A stretch of 64,000 bases of DNA from Enterobacteriaceae bacterium UBA2655 (GTDB lineage: Bacteria; Pseudomonadota; Gammaproteobacteria; Enterobacterales; Enterobacteriaceae). The notes under the pieces are model-generated. The model was not told where the DNA came from and did not search any database. It saw only the letters and a program-made list of their open reading frames with translations. Each line of letters starts with the position of its first letter. Within the stretch, counting starts at the first letter, position 1. Of this stretch, positions 26,557-38,492 are shown in pieces. The translations under genes were made by a program, and so were the position numbers. Location of the stretch: contig DENB01000029.1 of the NCBI GenBank assembly GCA_002359495.1, forward strand, positions 57,667 to 121,666, written 5' to 3'.

Positions 26557-27006
26557 CCTTCCGCAGTAGCCGCTTTTAGTCTGGAAAAACGCCAAAGCGG
26601 TAGCCAATTTTAATTGATCCGCCAATGGTAACCGGGCTGTTGTCGCGAAAGAAGAAGACTTTATGTCAGTATATTCGCATGTGACGCTTGGTTCTCAATT
26701 TTTACATGTGGCAGTTTTATCGCCACCCTTAGATTTCCTTGTTTCGACATTTCTCGCAAAAAGAGAATTCCCCGCTGGTTTTCCTTCCATAGAGAGTCCG
26801 TTATCATGCTCCCTACATACTCGTGAAATGAATGTAGGTTGCCGCTCTTAAAACTGCATTTTCCTCATCTACAGTTTGGCAAGTAGTGCTTTAGCTTATC
26901 GCCAAAGACAGGATTTCATGAGATTCGGTGAGACCAAATATGCGTCAATGACAATCAAAAATTTACATAACTCACTACCTATTATGAAAATGGACATCAC
27001 AAGCTG
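26557..27006. other. Gene-free stretch upstream of mutS
   Basis: 450 bp with no credible gene. It should contain the mutS promoter, which I cannot pinpoint. A 7-bp inverted repeat lies at its left end (26570-26600) and another (CCTACAT/ATGTAGG) near 26820. Confidence 0.5.
26570..26600 (+). terminator. Possible terminator after the SGNH-like gene
   Basis: CCGCTTT (26570-26576) and AAAGCGG (26594-26600) form a 7-bp stem with a 17-nt loop, followed by TAGCCAATTTTAA. The T-tract is short and displaced, so activity is uncertain. Confidence 0.35.
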
Positions 27007-29562
27007 ATGAGTACATTAGAGAATTTAGATTCCCACACGCCGATGATGCAGCAGTATCTGCGTCTGAAAGCGGAGCATCCCGACATCCTGCTGTTTTATC
27101 GCATGGGGGATTTTTATGAGCTGTTTTACGACGACGCCAAACGCGCCTCTCAGCTGCTGGATATCTCTCTGACCAAACGCGGCGCCTCGGCCGGCGAGCC
27201 GATTCCGATGGCTGGCGTGCCTCACCATGCGGTGGAAGGCTACCTGGCTAAACTGGTGCAGTTAGGCGAGTCGGTCGCCATCTGCGAGCAAATCGGCGAT
27301 CCCGCGCTGAGCAAAGGTCCGGTCGAGCGCAAAGTGGTGCGCATCGTGACCCCCGGCACCATCAGCGACGAAGCCCTGCTGCAGGAGCGTCAGGACAACC
27401 TGCTGGCGGCCATTTTTCAAAGCCAGCGCGGCTATGGCTACGCCACGCTGGATATCAGCTCCGGACGCTTCCGCCTCAGCGAGCCGGGCGATCAGGAGAC
27501 CATGGCGGCGGAGCTGCAGCGCACCAATCCGGCGGAGCTGCTCTACCCGGAAGATTTCCAGGCCATGACGCTGATTGAAAACCGCCGCGGCCTGCGCCGC
27601 CGCCCGCTGTGGGAATTTGAGATCGATACCGCGCGCCAGCAGCTTAATCTGCAGTTCGGCACGCGCGATCTGAACGGTTTCGGCGTCGAGCAGGCGCACC
27701 TTGCGCTGCGCGCCGCCGGCTGTTTACTGCAGTACGCCAAAGATACGCAGCGCACTTCCCTGCCCCATATCCGCTCGCTCTGCATGGAGCGCCAGCAGGA
27801 CGGCGTGATCATGGATGCCGCGACGCGGCGCAATCTGGAGATCACGCAAAACCTGGCCGGCGGCAGCGACAATACGCTGGCGGCGGTGCTGGATAAAACG
27901 GTGACGCCGATGGGCAGCCGTATGCTGAAGCGCTGGCTGCACATGCCTTTACGCGATATTGACACCATCAATCGCCGTCAGGAAGCGATTGCTGAGCTGC
28001 AGGATCTGTGCGAAACCCTGCAGCCGGTGCTGCGGCAGGTCGGCGACCTGGAGCGCATTCTGGCGCGTCTGGCGCTGCGCACCGCCCGGCCGCGCGATCT
28101 GGCCCGCATGCGCTACGCCTTCCAACAGCTGCCGGCGCTGAATGAACAACTGGCCGATGTCCGCTCCCCGCAGCTACAGCTGTTGCGGGATCAGATGGGG
28201 GAGTTCAGCGAGCTGCGCGAACTGTTGGAGCGGGCGATTATCGAATCGCCGCCGGTTCTGGTGCGCGACGGCGGCGTCATTGCGCCCGGCTATCATGCGG
28301 AGCTGGATGAGTGGCGGGCGCTGGCGGACGGCGCTACTGACTATCTCGATCGGCTTGAAATACGTGAACGCGAAAAGCTTGGCCTGGATACGCTGAAGGT
28401 AGGCTTCAACGCCATACACGGCTATTACATTCAGGTGAGCCGCGGACAAAGCCATCAGGTGCCGATCCACTATGTGAGAAGGCAAACGCTGAAAAATGCC
28501 GAGCGCTACATTATTCCTGAACTGAAGGAGTATGAAGACAAAGTTTTGACCTCCAAAGGGAAAGCGCTGGCGCTGGAAAAAAGCCTCTACGACGACCTTT
28601 TCGATCAGCTGTTGCCTCATCTGGAGGCGTTGCAGCTCAGCGCCTCCGCGCTGGCGGAGCTGGACGTGTTAAGCAACCTGGCGGAGCGCGCCTGGACGCT
28701 TAACTACTGCCGTCCGGTATTGCAGGAGAAGGCCGGCATCAGGATTACCGGCGGGCGTCATCCGGTGGTGGAGCAGGTGCTGAAGGAGCCGTTCATCGCC
28801 AACCCGCTTTCGCTCTCCGCGCAGCGCAGAATGCTGATTATTACCGGGCCGAATATGGGCGGTAAAAGCACCTACATGCGTCAGGCGGCGCTGATCGCCC
28901 TGATGGCGTGGATTGGCAGCTTCGTCCCGGCCGACGAGACGGTGATAGGTCCATTGGATCGTATTTTTACCCGCGTCGGCGCCGCTGACGATCTCGCTTC
29001 CGGCCGCTCGACCTTTATGGTGGAGATGACGGAAACGGCCAATATTCTCCATAACGCCACGGAACACAGTCTGGTGCTGATGGATGAGATCGGCCGCGGC
29101 ACCTCGACCTATGACGGGCTTTCGCTGGCCTGGGCCTGCGCCGAAAGCCTGGCGAACCGCATCAAAGCGATGACGCTGTTCGCGACCCACTATTTTGAGC
29201 TGACGACGCTGCCGGACAAAATGGAGGGGGTGGTGAATGTGCATCTCGACGCGGTGGAGCATGGCGATACCATCGCCTTTATGCACAGCGTGCAGGATGG
29301 CGCCGCCAGCAAAAGCTACGGACTTGCCGTGGCGGCGCTGGCCGGCGTGCCAAAAGAGGTGATCAAGCGGGCACGGCAAAAGCTTCGGGAGCTGGAGGCG
29401 ATCTCCGGCGGCAGCGCGGCTTCTACCGTCGACGGTTCGCAGCTGCCGTTGCTGGTTGAAGAGAGTTCGCCTGCGGTAGAGGCGCTGGAGGCACTTGATC
29501 CCGATACGCTGTCGCCGCGCCAGGCGCTGGAGTGGATTTATCGTCTGAAATCGCTAGTGTAA
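27007..29562 (+). CDS. mutS: DNA mismatch repair protein MutS
   Basis: MutS recognises base mismatches and recruits MutL. The mismatch-reading motif F36-Y-E38 lies in [20 protein letters not shown]. The connector and lever domains follow, then the ABC-type ATPase with Walker [14 protein letters not shown] (about 614-626), the signature region GRSTFMVEM, Walker [17 protein letters not shown] and FATHYFELT. The C-terminal tetramerisation tail ends [18 protein letters not shown]. Length is 851 aa (E. coli 853) and the sequence is highly conserved. It is monocistronic and convergent with rpoS, sharing a bidirectional terminator. Confidence 0.98.
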   Translation: MSTLENLDSHTPMMQQYLRLKAEHPDILLFYRMGDFYELFYDDAKRASQLLDISLTKRGASAGEPIPMAGVPHHAVEGYLAKLVQLGESVAICEQIGDPALSKGPVERKVVRIVTPGTISDEALLQERQDNLLAAIFQSQRGYGYATLDISSGRFRLSEPGDQETMAAELQRTNPAELLYPEDFQAMTLIENRRGLRRRPLWEFEIDTARQQLNLQFGTRDLNGFGVEQAHLALRAAGCLLQYAKDTQRTSLPHIRSLCMERQQDGVIMDAATRRNLEITQNLAGGSDNTLAAVLDKTVTPMGSRMLKRWLHMPLRDIDTINRRQEAIAELQDLCETLQPVLRQVGDLERILARLALRTARPRDLARMRYAFQQLPALNEQLADVRSPQLQLLRDQMGEFSELRELLERAIIESPPVLVRDGGVIAPGYHAELDEWRALADGATDYLDRLEIREREKLGLDTLKVGFNAIHGYYIQVSRGQSHQVPIHYVRRQTLKNAERYIIPELKEYEDKVLTSKGKALALEKSLYDDLFDQLLPHLEALQLSASALAELDVLSNLAERAWTLNYCRPVLQEKAGIRITGGRHPVVEQVLKEPFIANPLSLSAQRRMLIITGPNMGGKSTYMRQAALIALMAWIGSFVPADETVIGPLDRIFTRVGAADDLASGRSTFMVEMTETANILHNATEHSLVLMDEIGRGTSTYDGLSLAWACAESLANRIKAMTLFATHYFELTTLPDKMEGVVNVHLDAVEHGDTIAFMHSVQDGAASKSYGLAVAALAGVPKEVIKRARQKLRELEAISGGSAASTVDGSQLPLLVEESSPAVEALEALDPDTLSPRQALEWIYRLKSLV

Positions 29563-29631
29563 GGCGAGAAAGCTGATGGGCTTTAAACCGTCGTCGCCTC
29601 TGCGAGCGGAGGCGGCTGAAAACAGCCAATA

Positions 29632-29659
29632 AAAAAGGCGACCGCATGGTCGCCTTTTT
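29632..29659. terminator. Bidirectional terminator between mutS and rpoS
   Basis: GGCGACC (29637-29643) pairs with GGTCGCC (29648-29654) around a 4-nt loop, with an A-run before it and five T residues after it. It can stop mutS transcription rightwards and rpoS transcription leftwards. Confidence 0.93.
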
Positions 29660-29683
29660 GTTGGATTCATAACCGGTTAACGA

Positions 29684-30676
29684 TTATTCACGAAACAGCG
29701 CTTCGATGTTCAGGCCTTGTGCCTGCAGGATTTCACGCAGACGGCGCAGACCTTCAACCTGAATCTGGCGTACGCGCTCGCGAGTCAGGCCAATTTCGCG
29801 GCCCACATCTTCAAGCGTTGCCGCTTCATAGCCTAACAGGCCGAAACGACGCGCCAGCACTTCACGCTGCTTGGCGTTCAGTTCGAACAGCCACTTGACA
29901 ATACTTTGCTTCATATCGTCATCCTGCGTGGTATCTTCCGGACCGTTGTCTTTCTCATCGGCCAAAATATCCAGCAGCGCTTTTTCAGAATCACCACCTA
30001 ACGGCGTATCGACTGAAGTAATGCGTTCGTTGAGGCGCAGCATACGGCTGACATCTTCAACGGGTTTATCCAGCTGCTCTGCGATCTCCTCGGCGCTCGG
30101 CTCATGATCGAGCTTGTGCGACAGTTCGCGCGCAGTACGCAGATAAACGTTCAACTCTTTAACGATGTGAATCGGCAGACGAATGGTACGGGTTTGGTTC
30201 ATGATTGCCCGTTCAATGGTCTGACGAATCCACCAGGTCGCGTAGGTTGAGAAACGGAACCCGCGCTCCGGGTCAAACTTCTCAACGGCGCGAATCAAGC
30301 CCAGGTTACCTTCTTCAATCAGGTCCAGCAGAGCAAGACCACGATTGCTGTAACGACGGGCGATCTTCACCACCAGCCTTAAGTTACTTTCAATCATGCG
30401 GCGACGTGAAGGGATGTCGCCTCGCAGAGCACGGCGAGCGAAGAACACTTCTTCCTCTGCCGTTAACAATGGCGAATAGCCAATCTCTCCGAGATAGAGT
30501 TGCGTCGCATCCAACACGCGCTGCGTCGCACCCTGTGACAACAACTCTTCTTCCGCTACATCGTTATCACCAGGTTCGTTTTCAACAAGAGCCTTCTCAT
30601 CAAAAACCTCAGCTCCGTTCTCGTCGAATTCCGCATCTTCGTGTAACTCGGTAACTTTCAGCGTATTCTGGCTCAT
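29684..30676 (-). CDS. rpoS: Stationary-phase sigma factor RpoS (sigma-38)
   Basis: RpoS directs the general stress and stationary-phase response. Sigma regions are complete: region 1.2 ([18 protein letters not shown]), 2.1-2.4 ([58 protein letters not shown]), 3 ([20 protein letters not shown]) and 4.2 ([20 protein letters not shown]). Length is 330 aa, as in E. coli. It lies 49 nt downstream of nlpD; in enteric bacteria its main promoter is inside nlpD with a long leader. Confidence 0.98.
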   Translation of the reverse strand: MSQNTLKVTELHEDAEFDENGAEVFDEKALVENEPGDNDVAEEELLSQGATQRVLDATQLYLGEIGYSPLLTAEEEVFFARRALRGDIPSRRRMIESNLRLVVKIARRYSNRGLALLDLIEEGNLGLIRAVEKFDPERGFRFSTYATWWIRQTIERAIMNQTRTIRLPIHIVKELNVYLRTARELSHKLDHEPSAEEIAEQLDKPVEDVSRMLRLNERITSVDTPLGGDSEKALLDILADEKDNGPEDTTQDDDMKQSIVKWLFELNAKQREVLARRFGLLGYEAATLEDVGREIGLTRERVRQIQVEGLRRLREILQAQGLNIEALFRE

Positions 30677-30725
30677 AAGCGGCTCCTACCCGTGATCCCA
30701 GGGCAGAACAGCAGGTTCTGCCGGT

Positions 30726-31811
30726 TTATCGCTGCGGTAAATAACGCAACGGGTTTACGGATTTCCCCTTGTAACGAATTTCAAAATGCAATCTTACTGA
30801 ACTGGTGCCGGTGCTACCCATCGTAGCTATTTTTTGCCCCGCCTTCACTTCCTGTTGTTCCCGGACCAGCATAGTATCGTTGTGGGCGTAGGCACTCAGG
30901 TAGTCATCATTATGTTTGATGATAATTAAATTACCGTAACCCCGAAGTGCGTTGCCTGCGTATACCACCCTTCCAGATGCGGTGGAGACCACAGGCTGTC
31001 CGCGCGTTCCGGAGATATCGATGCCCTTGTTGCCACCTTCTGCGGCAGAGAAGTTATCGATAATCTTACCTTCGGTCGGCCAACGCCAGCTTCCGACTGG
31101 TGTCGAGCTGTTCGTCGTGCTGCTGACCGTAGGCGGTGCGGCAACCGGAGCTGTTGTCGTTGCAACATTTGCTCCTTTCGACGGCAACAATTTGCTGCCT
31201 GTCGAATTTCCTGAATCTTCAGAATACGTAATAACAGGTTGCTGTGCAACAGGGGCAGATTTAATTTGCGACGAGCCGGGAGTCACAGGCACGCCGCTCT
31301 GCGTCGCATCAGCGACCGTAATGGCATTTCCACCAGTAATCGGCTGGCCCGATCCGTTGTCTACCTGAAGAGTCTGACCCACGCTCAAGCCATACGGCGC
31401 AGGGATGTTATTGCGTTGCGCAAGGTCGCGGAAGTCGTTGCCGGTAATCCATGCGATGTAAAATAAGGTGTCCCCGCGCTTGACCGTATAGGTCGCTCCG
31501 CTGTAGCTGCCTTTCGGAATATTCTGATAACTGCGGTTATACACGATACGCCCGTTTTGCGTGACAACACTATTACCGCCGCTAACCATTCCGCCGCTTG
31601 TCGGCGCGGACGGAACGGTTCCGCTAATCATTCCGCCCTGGCTGGGCGTCGCAGGAACCCCGCCCGACGCGCTGCTCATTCCGGAGTTATCTCCAACGCT
31701 GCTTATGGGTGCCTGTGTGTTATCGCCGGAACTACATCCTGCCAGCCAAAAACCTACCAGTGAAAGCGCCGCCAGACGACGTAGTTGAAATAGAGTGCTT
31801 CCCGTGCTCAT
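30726..31811 (-). CDS. nlpD: Murein hydrolase activator NlpD
   Basis: NlpD is an outer-membrane lipoprotein that activates the amidase AmiC at the division septum. The lipobox L-A-G-C places the lipidated cysteine at residue 26. A Ser/Gly/Pro-rich linker, a LysM domain (about 106-152, [14 protein letters not shown]) and a C-terminal LytM domain (about 240-361) follow. The LytM zinc site is degenerate: NKGIDISG has Asn where active peptidases have His, as in E. coli NlpD, so it is an activator, not an enzyme. Length is 361 aa (E. coli 379). It heads the nlpD-rpoS pair; pcm lies 167 nt upstream. Confidence 0.97.
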   Translation of the reverse strand: MSTGSTLFQLRRLAALSLVGFWLAGCSSGDNTQAPISSVGDNSGMSSASGGVPATPSQGGMISGTVPSAPTSGGMVSGGNSVVTQNGRIVYNRSYQNIPKGSYSGATYTVKRGDTLFYIAWITGNDFRDLAQRNNIPAPYGLSVGQTLQVDNGSGQPITGGNAITVADATQSGVPVTPGSSQIKSAPVAQQPVITYSEDSGNSTGSKLLPSKGANVATTTAPVAAPPTVSSTTNSSTPVGSWRWPTEGKIIDNFSAAEGGNKGIDISGTRGQPVVSTASGRVVYAGNALRGYGNLIIIKHNDDYLSAYAHNDTMLVREQQEVKAGQKIATMGSTGTSSVRLHFEIRYKGKSVNPLRYLPQR

Positions 31812-31978
31812 TGATCCCCCGTGATGGCAATCCTGTTGTCTCTGCGTTACTGCAGACGGCAGCGCGAACCACGCTGCGCGTCAAAGCTTGTTTGTCGCGG
31901 TAAAGAGAAGGGATAGTAACAATATCAACAGTGCCAGGCTACGGAACAGTTGTGAAGAAATACGATAGCGGCTCAGCC

Positions 31979-32605
31979 TCAGGCCAGATCGCCCTGCACC
32001 AGCGGCACAAAGCGCACCGGCTCGATCGTCTCTTCCATAAACTCGTCATCCTTGCGTCGGATGCGTTTCAGCACCTGATGATCTTCTCCCACCGGCAGCA
32101 CCATAATGCCGTGGTTATCGAGCTGCGCCATCAGCGCAATCGGAATTTCAGGGGGAGCGGCGGTCACGATAATGGCGTCGAACGGGCCGCGGGCGGGCCA
32201 GCCCTGCCAGCCGTCGCCGTGGCGCGTGGAGACGTTATGCAGATCGAGCTGTTTCAACCGGCGTTTCGCCTGCCACTGCAAGCCTTTAATCCGCTCGACG
32301 GAGTAAACGTGATCGACCAGATGCGCCAGAATCGCCGTCTGGTAGCCTGAACCGGTGCCGATCTCCAGCACGCGCGAGGCGGGCTGCAGCTCCAGCAGCG
32401 CCGTCATGCGCGCCACGATATAAGGTTGAGAAATGGTCTGGCCGGACCCTATCGGCAAGGCGACGTTGTCCCAGGCTTTATGTTCAAACGCTTCATCGAT
32501 GAAACGCTCACGCGGCACATCGGCGATCGCCTTTAACAGACGTTCGTCGTCAATGCCCTGCTTACGCAGTTGTGACAGCAACGTTTCAATGCGTCTGTTC
32601 ACCAT
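31979..32605 (-). CDS. pcm: Protein-L-isoaspartate O-methyltransferase
   Basis: Pcm methylates isoaspartyl residues in damaged proteins with S-adenosylmethionine, starting their repair. The SAM-binding motif [20 protein letters not shown] (about 78-97), the substrate region [20 protein letters not shown] and [13 protein letters not shown] are conserved. Length is 208 aa, as in E. coli. Its start overlaps the surE stop by 7 nt, so the two are translationally coupled. Confidence 0.97.
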   Translation of the reverse strand: MVNRRIETLLSQLRKQGIDDERLLKAIADVPRERFIDEAFEHKAWDNVALPIGSGQTISQPYIVARMTALLELQPASRVLEIGTGSGYQTAILAHLVDHVYSVERIKGLQWQAKRRLKQLDLHNVSTRHGDGWQGWPARGPFDAIIVTAAPPEIPIALMAQLDNHGIMVLPVGEDHQVLKRIRRKDDEFMEETIEPVRFVPLVQGDLA

Positions 32606-33360
32606 GCAAGATTGACCTCAGCTTTAGTTAACCAGTCAGCGACCACATCCTGCGCGCCGTGCGCGGTTAAATCGACATGCAGCGCGGTCACTGAAACATA
32701 ACCTTCGTCGACCGCCGCAAAATCGGTGTCGGGGCCGGCATCGAACTTTTCGCCCGGCGGGCCGATCCAGTAGAGCGTATGCCCGCGCGGATCCTGCTGC
32801 GGGATCACCTGATCGGCCGGATGACGACTGCCGCAGCGCGTCACGCGAATGCCCTTGATTTCCGCCAGCGGCAGATCGGGCACGTTAATGTTAAGGATAC
32901 GCCCGGTGCGCAGGGGTTCGCGCGCCAGCGCGCGCAAAATCGCGCAGGTCACCGCCGCCGCCGACGCGTAGTGCTGATGACCATCCAGCGACACCGCCAG
33001 CGCCGGCAGCCCGAGATGCCGCCCTTCCATCGCCGCGGCGACGGTGCCGGAGTAGATCACATCATCGCCCAGATTGGGCCCGGCGTTAATGCCCGATACC
33101 ACAATATCGGGCTTTGGGCGCATCAGCGCGTTGACCCCAAGGTAAACGCAGTCGGTCGGCGTGCCCATTTGCACAGCGATATCGCCATTCTCATGGGTAA
33201 AGGTACGCAGCGCCGTTTCCAGCGTCAGCGAATTAGAGGCCCCGCTGCGATTGCGGTCGGGCGCCACGACCTGTACCTCGGCGAATTCGCGCAGCGCCTT
33301 CGCCAGCGTCTGAATGCCTGGCGCATGAATGCCGTCGTCGTTACTCAGCAATATCCGCAT
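32599..33360 (-). CDS. surE: 5'/3'-nucleotidase SurE
   Basis: SurE is a divalent-metal-dependent nucleoside monophosphate phosphatase with exopolyphosphatase activity. Metal ligands are visible in [15 protein letters not shown] (Asp8, Asp9), [13 protein letters not shown] (Ser39) and [20 protein letters not shown] (Asn91 region). Length is 253 aa, as in E. coli. It overlaps truD by 20 nt and pcm by 7 nt within the ispD-ispF-truD-surE-pcm run. Confidence 0.97.
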   Translation of the reverse strand: MRILLSNDDGIHAPGIQTLAKALREFAEVQVVAPDRNRSGASNSLTLETALRTFTHENGDIAVQMGTPTDCVYLGVNALMRPKPDIVVSGINAGPNLGDDVIYSGTVAAAMEGRHLGLPALAVSLDGHQHYASAAAVTCAILRALAREPLRTGRILNINVPDLPLAEIKGIRVTRCGSRHPADQVIPQQDPRGHTLYWIGPPGEKFDAGPDTDFAAVDEGYVSVTALHVDLTAHGAQDVVADWLTKAEVNLAW

Positions 33361-34387
33361 CGTCGCCTTCTTGTTGGAGAAGTTCCCGCACCACGCTGGT
33401 GGCGAAACTGCCTGCCGGAAGCCAGAACGTCATCTCCAGCGTCGCCTCATCCAGCCAGTTCCAGCGCATATCGCGCGGGATGACCAGCATGGCGCGCCGC
33501 GCCGCGTCGACGCGCTCCCGTTCAAGCAGTGTAATCAATTCTTCCGCCGCAGCCAGACTCTGCTGTTCAAGCGCCAGCGCCGCAAGCTGCGTGCCCGGCT
33601 CTCCCCGGCCCGCCAGCGGCGCGGTCACGCGCAGTTCGTTATCCAGCACGCGCTGCTGCAACACGGGCAGTTCTTCCGGCTGCGCGACGAACCAGCTGCC
33701 GCGACCGGTCAACTGTAGCGCATCTCCCGCCGCCACATCGGTCAGGTTGCCCTGCTGCTGCAGTCGATCGCTGACGACCTGATTAAACAGCGCGCTGCGC
33801 GCTGCAGAGAGGATCAGGCTGCGCTTATTGCGATCGCGTACCTGGATCTCATTGCGCGCCCACTGCCGCGCCATAGTCAGATTATGCCCGTCGCGGCCGA
33901 AACGCTGCTCGCCGAAATAATTAGGCACGCCTGCGTCACGAATTTTCTCCAGGCGCTGCGCGATCTCTTCAGGCTGCGTGATGCGGCGGATAACCAGACG
34001 AAACGCGTTGCCCGCCAGCGCGCCGGTGCGCAGCTTGCGTTTATGGCGCGTCGCCTCCAGGATTTCGCACCCTTCAAGGTGAAAGCCGCTCAAATCGGGC
34101 ATCTCTTTGCCGGGCAGGCGAAAACAGAGCGTCTGTTCGGTGACGGCATGACGATCCTTCATGCCGGCGAAGCTGAGGTCGCGCTGGGGAACGCGCAGGT
34201 ATTTCGCCAGCGCCTCGGCGACGAAACGCGTATTGCAGCCGGTTTTGCGGATGCGCACCAGCAGCTGTTCGCCCTCGCCGTCGGGCGCGTAGCCGAGATC
34301 TTCCGTCACGATAAAATCTTCCGGCGCGGCTTTGATCACGCCGGTGGCGTGCGGCTTGCCGTGCAGCCAGCCATGTTGCTCCAGCAT
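33341..34387 (-). CDS. truD: tRNA pseudouridine(13) synthase TruD
   Basis: TruD converts U13 to pseudouridine in tRNA(Glu). The catalytic aspartate is Asp78 in [14 protein letters not shown], with [14 protein letters not shown] and [20 protein letters not shown] as further family motifs. Length is 348 aa (E. coli 349). It overlaps ispF by one nucleotide and surE by 20 nt. Confidence 0.97.
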   Translation of the reverse strand: MLEQHGWLHGKPHATGVIKAAPEDFIVTEDLGYAPDGEGEQLLVRIRKTGCNTRFVAEALAKYLRVPQRDLSFAGMKDRHAVTEQTLCFRLPGKEMPDLSGFHLEGCEILEATRHKRKLRTGALAGNAFRLVIRRITQPEEIAQRLEKIRDAGVPNYFGEQRFGRDGHNLTMARQWARNEIQVRDRNKRSLILSAARSALFNQVVSDRLQQQGNLTDVAAGDALQLTGRGSWFVAQPEELPVLQQRVLDNELRVTAPLAGRGEPGTQLAALALEQQSLAAAEELITLLERERVDAARRAMLVIPRDMRWNWLDEATLEMTFWLPAGSFATSVVRELLQQEGDDADIAE

Positions 34388-34866
34388 CAGCGATCCGCCT
34401 TAACGATCAGCGCCACCGCTTCGCAGGCGATGCCTTCGCCGCGACCGGTAAAGCCTAGCTTTTCAGTGGTGGTTGCTTTCACGTTGACGTCGTCCATATG
34501 ACAACCGAGATCTTCCGCGATATTGACCCGCATCTGTGGGACGTGCGGCAGCATTTTCGGCGCCTGGGCGATAATCGTGACGTCCACGTTGCCGATGCGA
34601 TAGCCCTTCTGCTGGATACGACGCCAGGCTTCGCGCAGCAGGCCGCGGCTGTCGGCGCCTTTAAACGCCGGATCGGTATCGGGAAACAGCTTGCCGATAT
34701 CCCCCATCGCCGCCGCGCCCAGCAGGGCGTCGGTCAGCGCATGCAGCGCCACATCGCCGTCGGAATGGGCGATAAATCCCTTTTCAAAACGAATACGCAC
34801 GCCGCCAATCACTAACGGACCTTCTCCACCAAAGGCGTGGACATCGAAACCGTGACCGATACGCAT
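34387..34866 (-). CDS. ispF: 2-C-methyl-D-erythritol 2,4-cyclodiphosphate synthase
   Basis: IspF catalyses the cyclisation step of the MEP isoprenoid pathway. Zinc ligands Asp8 and His10 (GHGFDVHAF) and His42 (DVALHAL) are present, together with SDGDV and the [20 protein letters not shown] segment. Length is 159 aa, as in E. coli. Its ATG overlaps the ispD stop by one nucleotide, coupling two enzymes of the same pathway. Confidence 0.98.
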   Translation of the reverse strand: MRIGHGFDVHAFGGEGPLVIGGVRIRFEKGFIAHSDGDVALHALTDALLGAAAMGDIGKLFPDTDPAFKGADSRGLLREAWRRIQQKGYRIGNVDVTIIAQAPKMLPHVPQMRVNIAEDLGCHMDDVNVKATTTEKLGFTGRGEGIACEAVALIVKADR

Positions 34867-35582
34867 TATGCGCTCTCCTTTAACTGAATCTGATTAAGAT
34901 AGAATGCCGCCAGCGCCAGATCTTCCGGCCTGGTGACTTTAATGTTATCACTGCGCCCGCTCACCAGTTCGGGATGGTAGCCGCAGTACTCCAGCGCCGA
35001 CGCCTCGTCGGTGATGACCGCGCCTTCGTTGAGCGCGCGCGTCAGGCAGGCGAAAAGCAGCGCATGCGGAAAAAACTGCGGCGTAAGCGCGTGCCAGAGG
35101 TTTTCGCGCTCCACCGTATGGGCGATCACCGCTTTGCCGGGTTCGCCGCGCTTCATGGTGTCGCATACAGGCGCCGCCAGAATCGCGCCCACTTTGCTGG
35201 TGGCGCGCACGGCTAACAGGCGGTTCAGGTCATCGGGATGAAGACAGGGACGCGCGGCGTCGTGCACCAGCACCCAGCCCGCGTCTTCTGCCGCCTTCAG
35301 CCCGGCCAGCACCGATTCGGCGCGCGTTTCGCCGCCCGCCACGCTGACCACGCGGCTATCCTGCGCCAGCGGCAGAGAATGAAAGCGCGTATCGTCCGGG
35401 TTAAGCGCGACGATAACCCGCTTGACCGCCGGATGGGCCAGCAGGCGCGCGATACTGTGCTCGAGGAGAGTGTGCTGACCGATGGTCAGATACTGCTTGG
35501 GAGAGGAGGACTGCATGCGACTGCCGATACCGGCAGCGGGTACGACGGCAATCACGTCCGCAGGGGAAGCCAGCTTAGTCAT
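34866..35582 (-). CDS. ispD: 2-C-methyl-D-erythritol 4-phosphate cytidylyltransferase
   Basis: IspD transfers CMP to methylerythritol phosphate in the MEP pathway. The nucleotide-binding loop [18 protein letters not shown] (about 15-32), [16 protein letters not shown] and [20 protein letters not shown] are signatures. Length is 238 aa (E. coli 236). It lies 3 nt downstream of ftsB. Confidence 0.97.
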   Translation of the reverse strand: MTKLASPADVIAVVPAAGIGSRMQSSSPKQYLTIGQHTLLEHSIARLLAHPAVKRVIVALNPDDTRFHSLPLAQDSRVVSVAGGETRAESVLAGLKAAEDAGWVLVHDAARPCLHPDDLNRLLAVRATSKVGAILAAPVCDTMKRGEPGKAVIAHTVERENLWHALTPQFFPHALLFACLTRALNEGAVITDEASALEYCGYHPELVSGRSDNIKVTRPEDLALAAFYLNQIQLKESA

Positions 35583-35585
35583 GTT

Positions 35586-35903
35586 TTATCGTTGTTGGTT
35601 TTGCGCAGCGTGTTGCGCGTTACGTTTGTTCTGGTCCGGCACCAGGCGATAGAAGGTCTCACCGGGTTTAACCATACCCAGTTCATTGCGTGCGCGCTCT
35701 TCGATGGCTTCGGAGCCGCCGTTAAGATCGTCGATTTCAGCGAACAGCTGGTCGTTGCGCGTTTTGAGTTTGGCGTTGTTCGCCTGTTGTACCACCACGT
35801 CATCGCTGACGCGCGTGTAATCGTGAATACCGTTTTTACCCAGCCATAACGAATACTGAAGCCAGCCGAGCAGTAGCAGTAACAGTAGCGTCAGTTTTCC
35901 CAT
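35586..35903 (-). CDS. ftsB: Cell division protein FtsB
   Basis: FtsB is a small bitopic divisome protein that bridges FtsL and FtsQ. One N-terminal membrane helix (about 3-20, [17 protein letters not shown]) is followed by a coiled coil (about 28-70) and a short C-terminal region ([15 protein letters not shown]). I use the ATG at 35903 (MGKLTLL, 105 aa; E. coli 103), since the longer frame adds a non-conserved segment. It is the first gene before ispD. Confidence 0.95.
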   Translation of the reverse strand: MGKLTLLLLLLLGWLQYSLWLGKNGIHDYTRVSDDVVVQQANNAKLKTRNDQLFAEIDDLNGGSEAIEERARNELGMVKPGETFYRLVPDQNKRNAQHAAQNQQR

Positions 35904-36072
35904 TTCCGCCCCCTGAAAATCGGCCCAATCATCCCATAACTTCGGCCCGGACTCCACTCCGGCGGCAAAATTGCCGCGCTTTCGGAATCGGCTGCGTAAA
36001 AAATAACAGAGTGGGCGGCGAGATTAGCGGGTAAAGTTTTGTAACCTGAAGATGCGTTTGCACATCTGCGGC

Positions 36073-36393
36073 TTACCAGCCGGAGAGAAAGGAAAAAAGC
36101 AGCCAGAAAAGAAAAACCACGGCGATCGCGGTCGCCAGCGCGGTCCAGAAAAGATGGCCGCGCAGCATCAGGCTCAGCGCGATGCCCAGCACCACCGAAA
36201 CCGGCAGCAGCGCCAGAAAAAAAGGCCAAGTATAAAGAAAGAAAAACAGTGTGTTGGGGCCGTACAACAGGAAGGGGATCGCCAGCGCGCACCAGTAGGA
36301 GAGGAAGCCAATCACGCCGCCCGGCAAGGCTGAGCGAGGCTCATCCGGGGCGCGTTCATCTTTGCGTGCAAGCATAGGGGTAACATTCTGCAT
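36073..36393 (-). CDS. ygbE: DUF3561 inner-membrane protein YgbE
   Basis: This is a 106-residue protein with a short charged N-terminus and about three membrane segments (roughly 25-45, 49-72 and 80-105). It corresponds to E. coli YgbE by position (between ftsB and cysC) and by size and topology. Its function is unknown. Confidence 0.85.
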   Translation of the reverse strand: MQNVTPMLARKDERAPDEPRSALPGGVIGFLSYWCALAIPFLLYGPNTLFFFLYTWPFFLALLPVSVVLGIALSLMLRGHLFWTALATAIAVVFLFWLLFSFLSGW

Positions 36394-36448
36394 AAAAATC
36401 CTGTTGAGGCTGAATGCGGCAAATCACGCCGGATTTGCCGCTCTCGTT

Positions 36449-37054
36449 TCAGGATCTGATGATATCGCGGTCGTGCAGCAGGTCTAACAATTGGGCGGTC
36501 AGTTTTGTAACCAATTGTTCGCCATCAAGATGAATCTCAGGTTGTTCCGGCGCCTCGTAAGCCGAGTCGATGCCGGTGAAATTGCACAGCTCGCCGGCGC
36601 GCGCTTTCTTATACAGACCTTTGGGATCGCGCGCCTCGCAGACCGCAAGCGGCGTATCGACATAAACTTCGACGAAACGCCCTTCCGCCAGCAGGTCACG
36701 CACCATCTGACGCTCGGCGCGGTGCGGCGAGATAAAGGCGGTGAGCACCACCAGCCCGGCGTCCACCATCAGCTTCGCCACTTCGCCGACGCGACGGATG
36801 TTCTCTTTGCGATCGGCGTCGCTGAAGCCGAGATCGCGGCACAGGCCGTGACGCACGTTGTCGCCGTCCAGCAGGTAGGTGCTGACGCCGATCTGGTGCA
36901 GCGCCTGCTCCAGCGCGCCGGCGACGGTGGATTTACCGGAGCCGGAAAGCCCGGTAAACCACAGCACGACTCCCTGATGCCCGTGCTGCCGCTCACGCTC
37001 TTCGCGCGTCACGGCATAGGCATGCCACACTACGTTCTCGTCGTGCTGCGCCAT
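36449..37054 (-). CDS. cysC: Adenylylsulfate kinase CysC
   Basis: CysC phosphorylates adenylylsulfate (APS) to PAPS in sulfate assimilation. The P-loop [15 protein letters not shown] (about 34-48), [20 protein letters not shown] and [16 protein letters not shown] (with the phosphorylatable serine) are present, as is [20 protein letters not shown]. Length is 201 aa, as in E. coli. It overlaps the cysN stop by one nucleotide and is the last gene of cysGDNC. Confidence 0.98.
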   Translation of the reverse strand: MAQHDENVVWHAYAVTREERERQHGHQGVVLWFTGLSGSGKSTVAGALEQALHQIGVSTYLLDGDNVRHGLCRDLGFSDADRKENIRRVGEVAKLMVDAGLVVLTAFISPHRAERQMVRDLLAEGRFVEVYVDTPLAVCEARDPKGLYKKARAGELCNFTGIDSAYEAPEQPEIHLDGEQLVTKLTAQLLDLLHDRDIIRS

Positions 37055-38481
37055 TACTGACCACCCAGCAGGTCGCGCGCGCCCCAGTGCGGGAAGTGAC
37101 GGCGGATCAGCGCGTTCAGCTCCAGCTCGAACTCGCTGAACTGACCGGCGTCGCGGCTCGTCTGCGCCTGCGGCGCGTTGATCATGCCGGCGCCGACGGT
37201 AACGTTGCTTAGGCGATCGATGAAAATCATCCCGCCGGTCACCGGGTTTTGCTGATACTTATCCAGCACCATCGGCTCGTCGAAGGTCAGTTCCACCAAG
37301 CCGATGCCGTTCAGCGGCAGGTTTTCCGCCGCGCGCTTCGCCAGGGAGTTGATCTCAACCTGATGCACAATTTTTTCAATGCGCGCGCGCGCTTTCTTGC
37401 CGGCGATTTTGATGTCATAGCTCTGGCCCGGCTGCAGCGGCTGTTCCGCCATCCATACCACGTCGACGGCGGCGGATTGCACGGCCGCCAGCTCAGCGTC
37501 CGCATCGACCAGCAGATCGCCGCGGCTGATGTCAATCTCATCCTTCAGCACCAGCGTGATGGCTTCGCCCGCGCCCGCTTCCTCCAGGTCGCCGTCGAAA
37601 GTGACGATGCGCGCCACGCTCGACTCCACGCCGGAGGGCAGCACTTTCACCCGCTGGCCGACGCTGACCACGCCGGACGCCAGGGTGCCGGCATAGCCGC
37701 GGAAATCGAGGTTAGGACGGTTAACATACTGCACCGGGAAACGCATCGGCTGATGATCGACCACGCGGTTCAGCTCGACGGTCTCCAGCACGTCCAGCAG
37801 CGTCGGGCCGCTGTACCAGCCCATGGTCTGGCTCGGCGTGGCGACATTATCCCCTTCCAGCGCCGACATCGGCACGAAACGGATATCCAGGTCTTCCGGC
37901 AGCTGCGCGGCGAAATCGAGGTAATCCTGTTTGATCTGCTCGAAAACCTCCTGCTTGTACTCCACCAAGTCCATCTTATTGATCGCCACCACCAGATGCT
38001 TGATGCCCAGCAGCGTGGAGATAAAGCTGTGGCGGCGGGTCTGATCCAGCACGCCTTTGCGCGCGTCGATCAGCAGAATCGCCAGATCGCAGGTCGAGGC
38101 GCCCGTCGCCATGTTGCGCGTATACTGCTCATGTCCCGGCGTATCGGCGATGATGAACTTACGTTTCTCGGTAGAGAAGTAGCGATAGGCGACATCAATG
38201 GTAATGCCCTGCTCGCGCTCCGCCTGCAGGCCATCCACCAGCAGCGCCAAATCGAGCTTCTCGCCCTGGGTGCCGTGACGCTTGCTGTCGTTGTGCAGCG
38301 AAGAGAGCTGATCTTCATAAATCTGACGGGTATCGTGCAGCAGACGACCGATCAGCGTGCTTTTGCCGTCGTCAACGCTGCCGCAGGTCAGGAAACGCAG
38401 CAGGCTTTTGTGCTGTTGCGCCGTCAGCCAGGCTTCAACGCCTCCCTGCTCGGCGATCTGTTGTGCAATAACGGTATTCAT
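37054..38481 (-). CDS. cysN: Sulfate adenylyltransferase subunit 1 CysN (GTPase)
   Basis: CysN is the EF-Tu-like GTPase that drives APS synthesis by CysD. GTPase motifs: [17 protein letters not shown] (about 34-50), the switch [30 protein letters not shown] and NKMDLVEY; beta-barrel domains follow. Length is 475 aa, as in E. coli. It follows cysD by 11 nt. Confidence 0.98.
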   Translation of the reverse strand: MNTVIAQQIAEQGGVEAWLTAQQHKSLLRFLTCGSVDDGKSTLIGRLLHDTRQIYEDQLSSLHNDSKRHGTQGEKLDLALLVDGLQAEREQGITIDVAYRYFSTEKRKFIIADTPGHEQYTRNMATGASTCDLAILLIDARKGVLDQTRRHSFISTLLGIKHLVVAINKMDLVEYKQEVFEQIKQDYLDFAAQLPEDLDIRFVPMSALEGDNVATPSQTMGWYSGPTLLDVLETVELNRVVDHQPMRFPVQYVNRPNLDFRGYAGTLASGVVSVGQRVKVLPSGVESSVARIVTFDGDLEEAGAGEAITLVLKDEIDISRGDLLVDADAELAAVQSAAVDVVWMAEQPLQPGQSYDIKIAGKKARARIEKIVHQVEINSLAKRAAENLPLNGIGLVELTFDEPMVLDKYQQNPVTGGMIFIDRLSNVTVGAGMINAPQAQTSRDAGQFSEFELELNALIRRHFPHWGARDLLGGQ

Positions 38482-38492
38482 CAGACGTCTCC

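Noticed and set aside
26663..26851. 62-codon open frame upstream of mutS
   Set aside because: No ribosome-binding site, no recognisable motif and a composition like random sequence; treated as chance.
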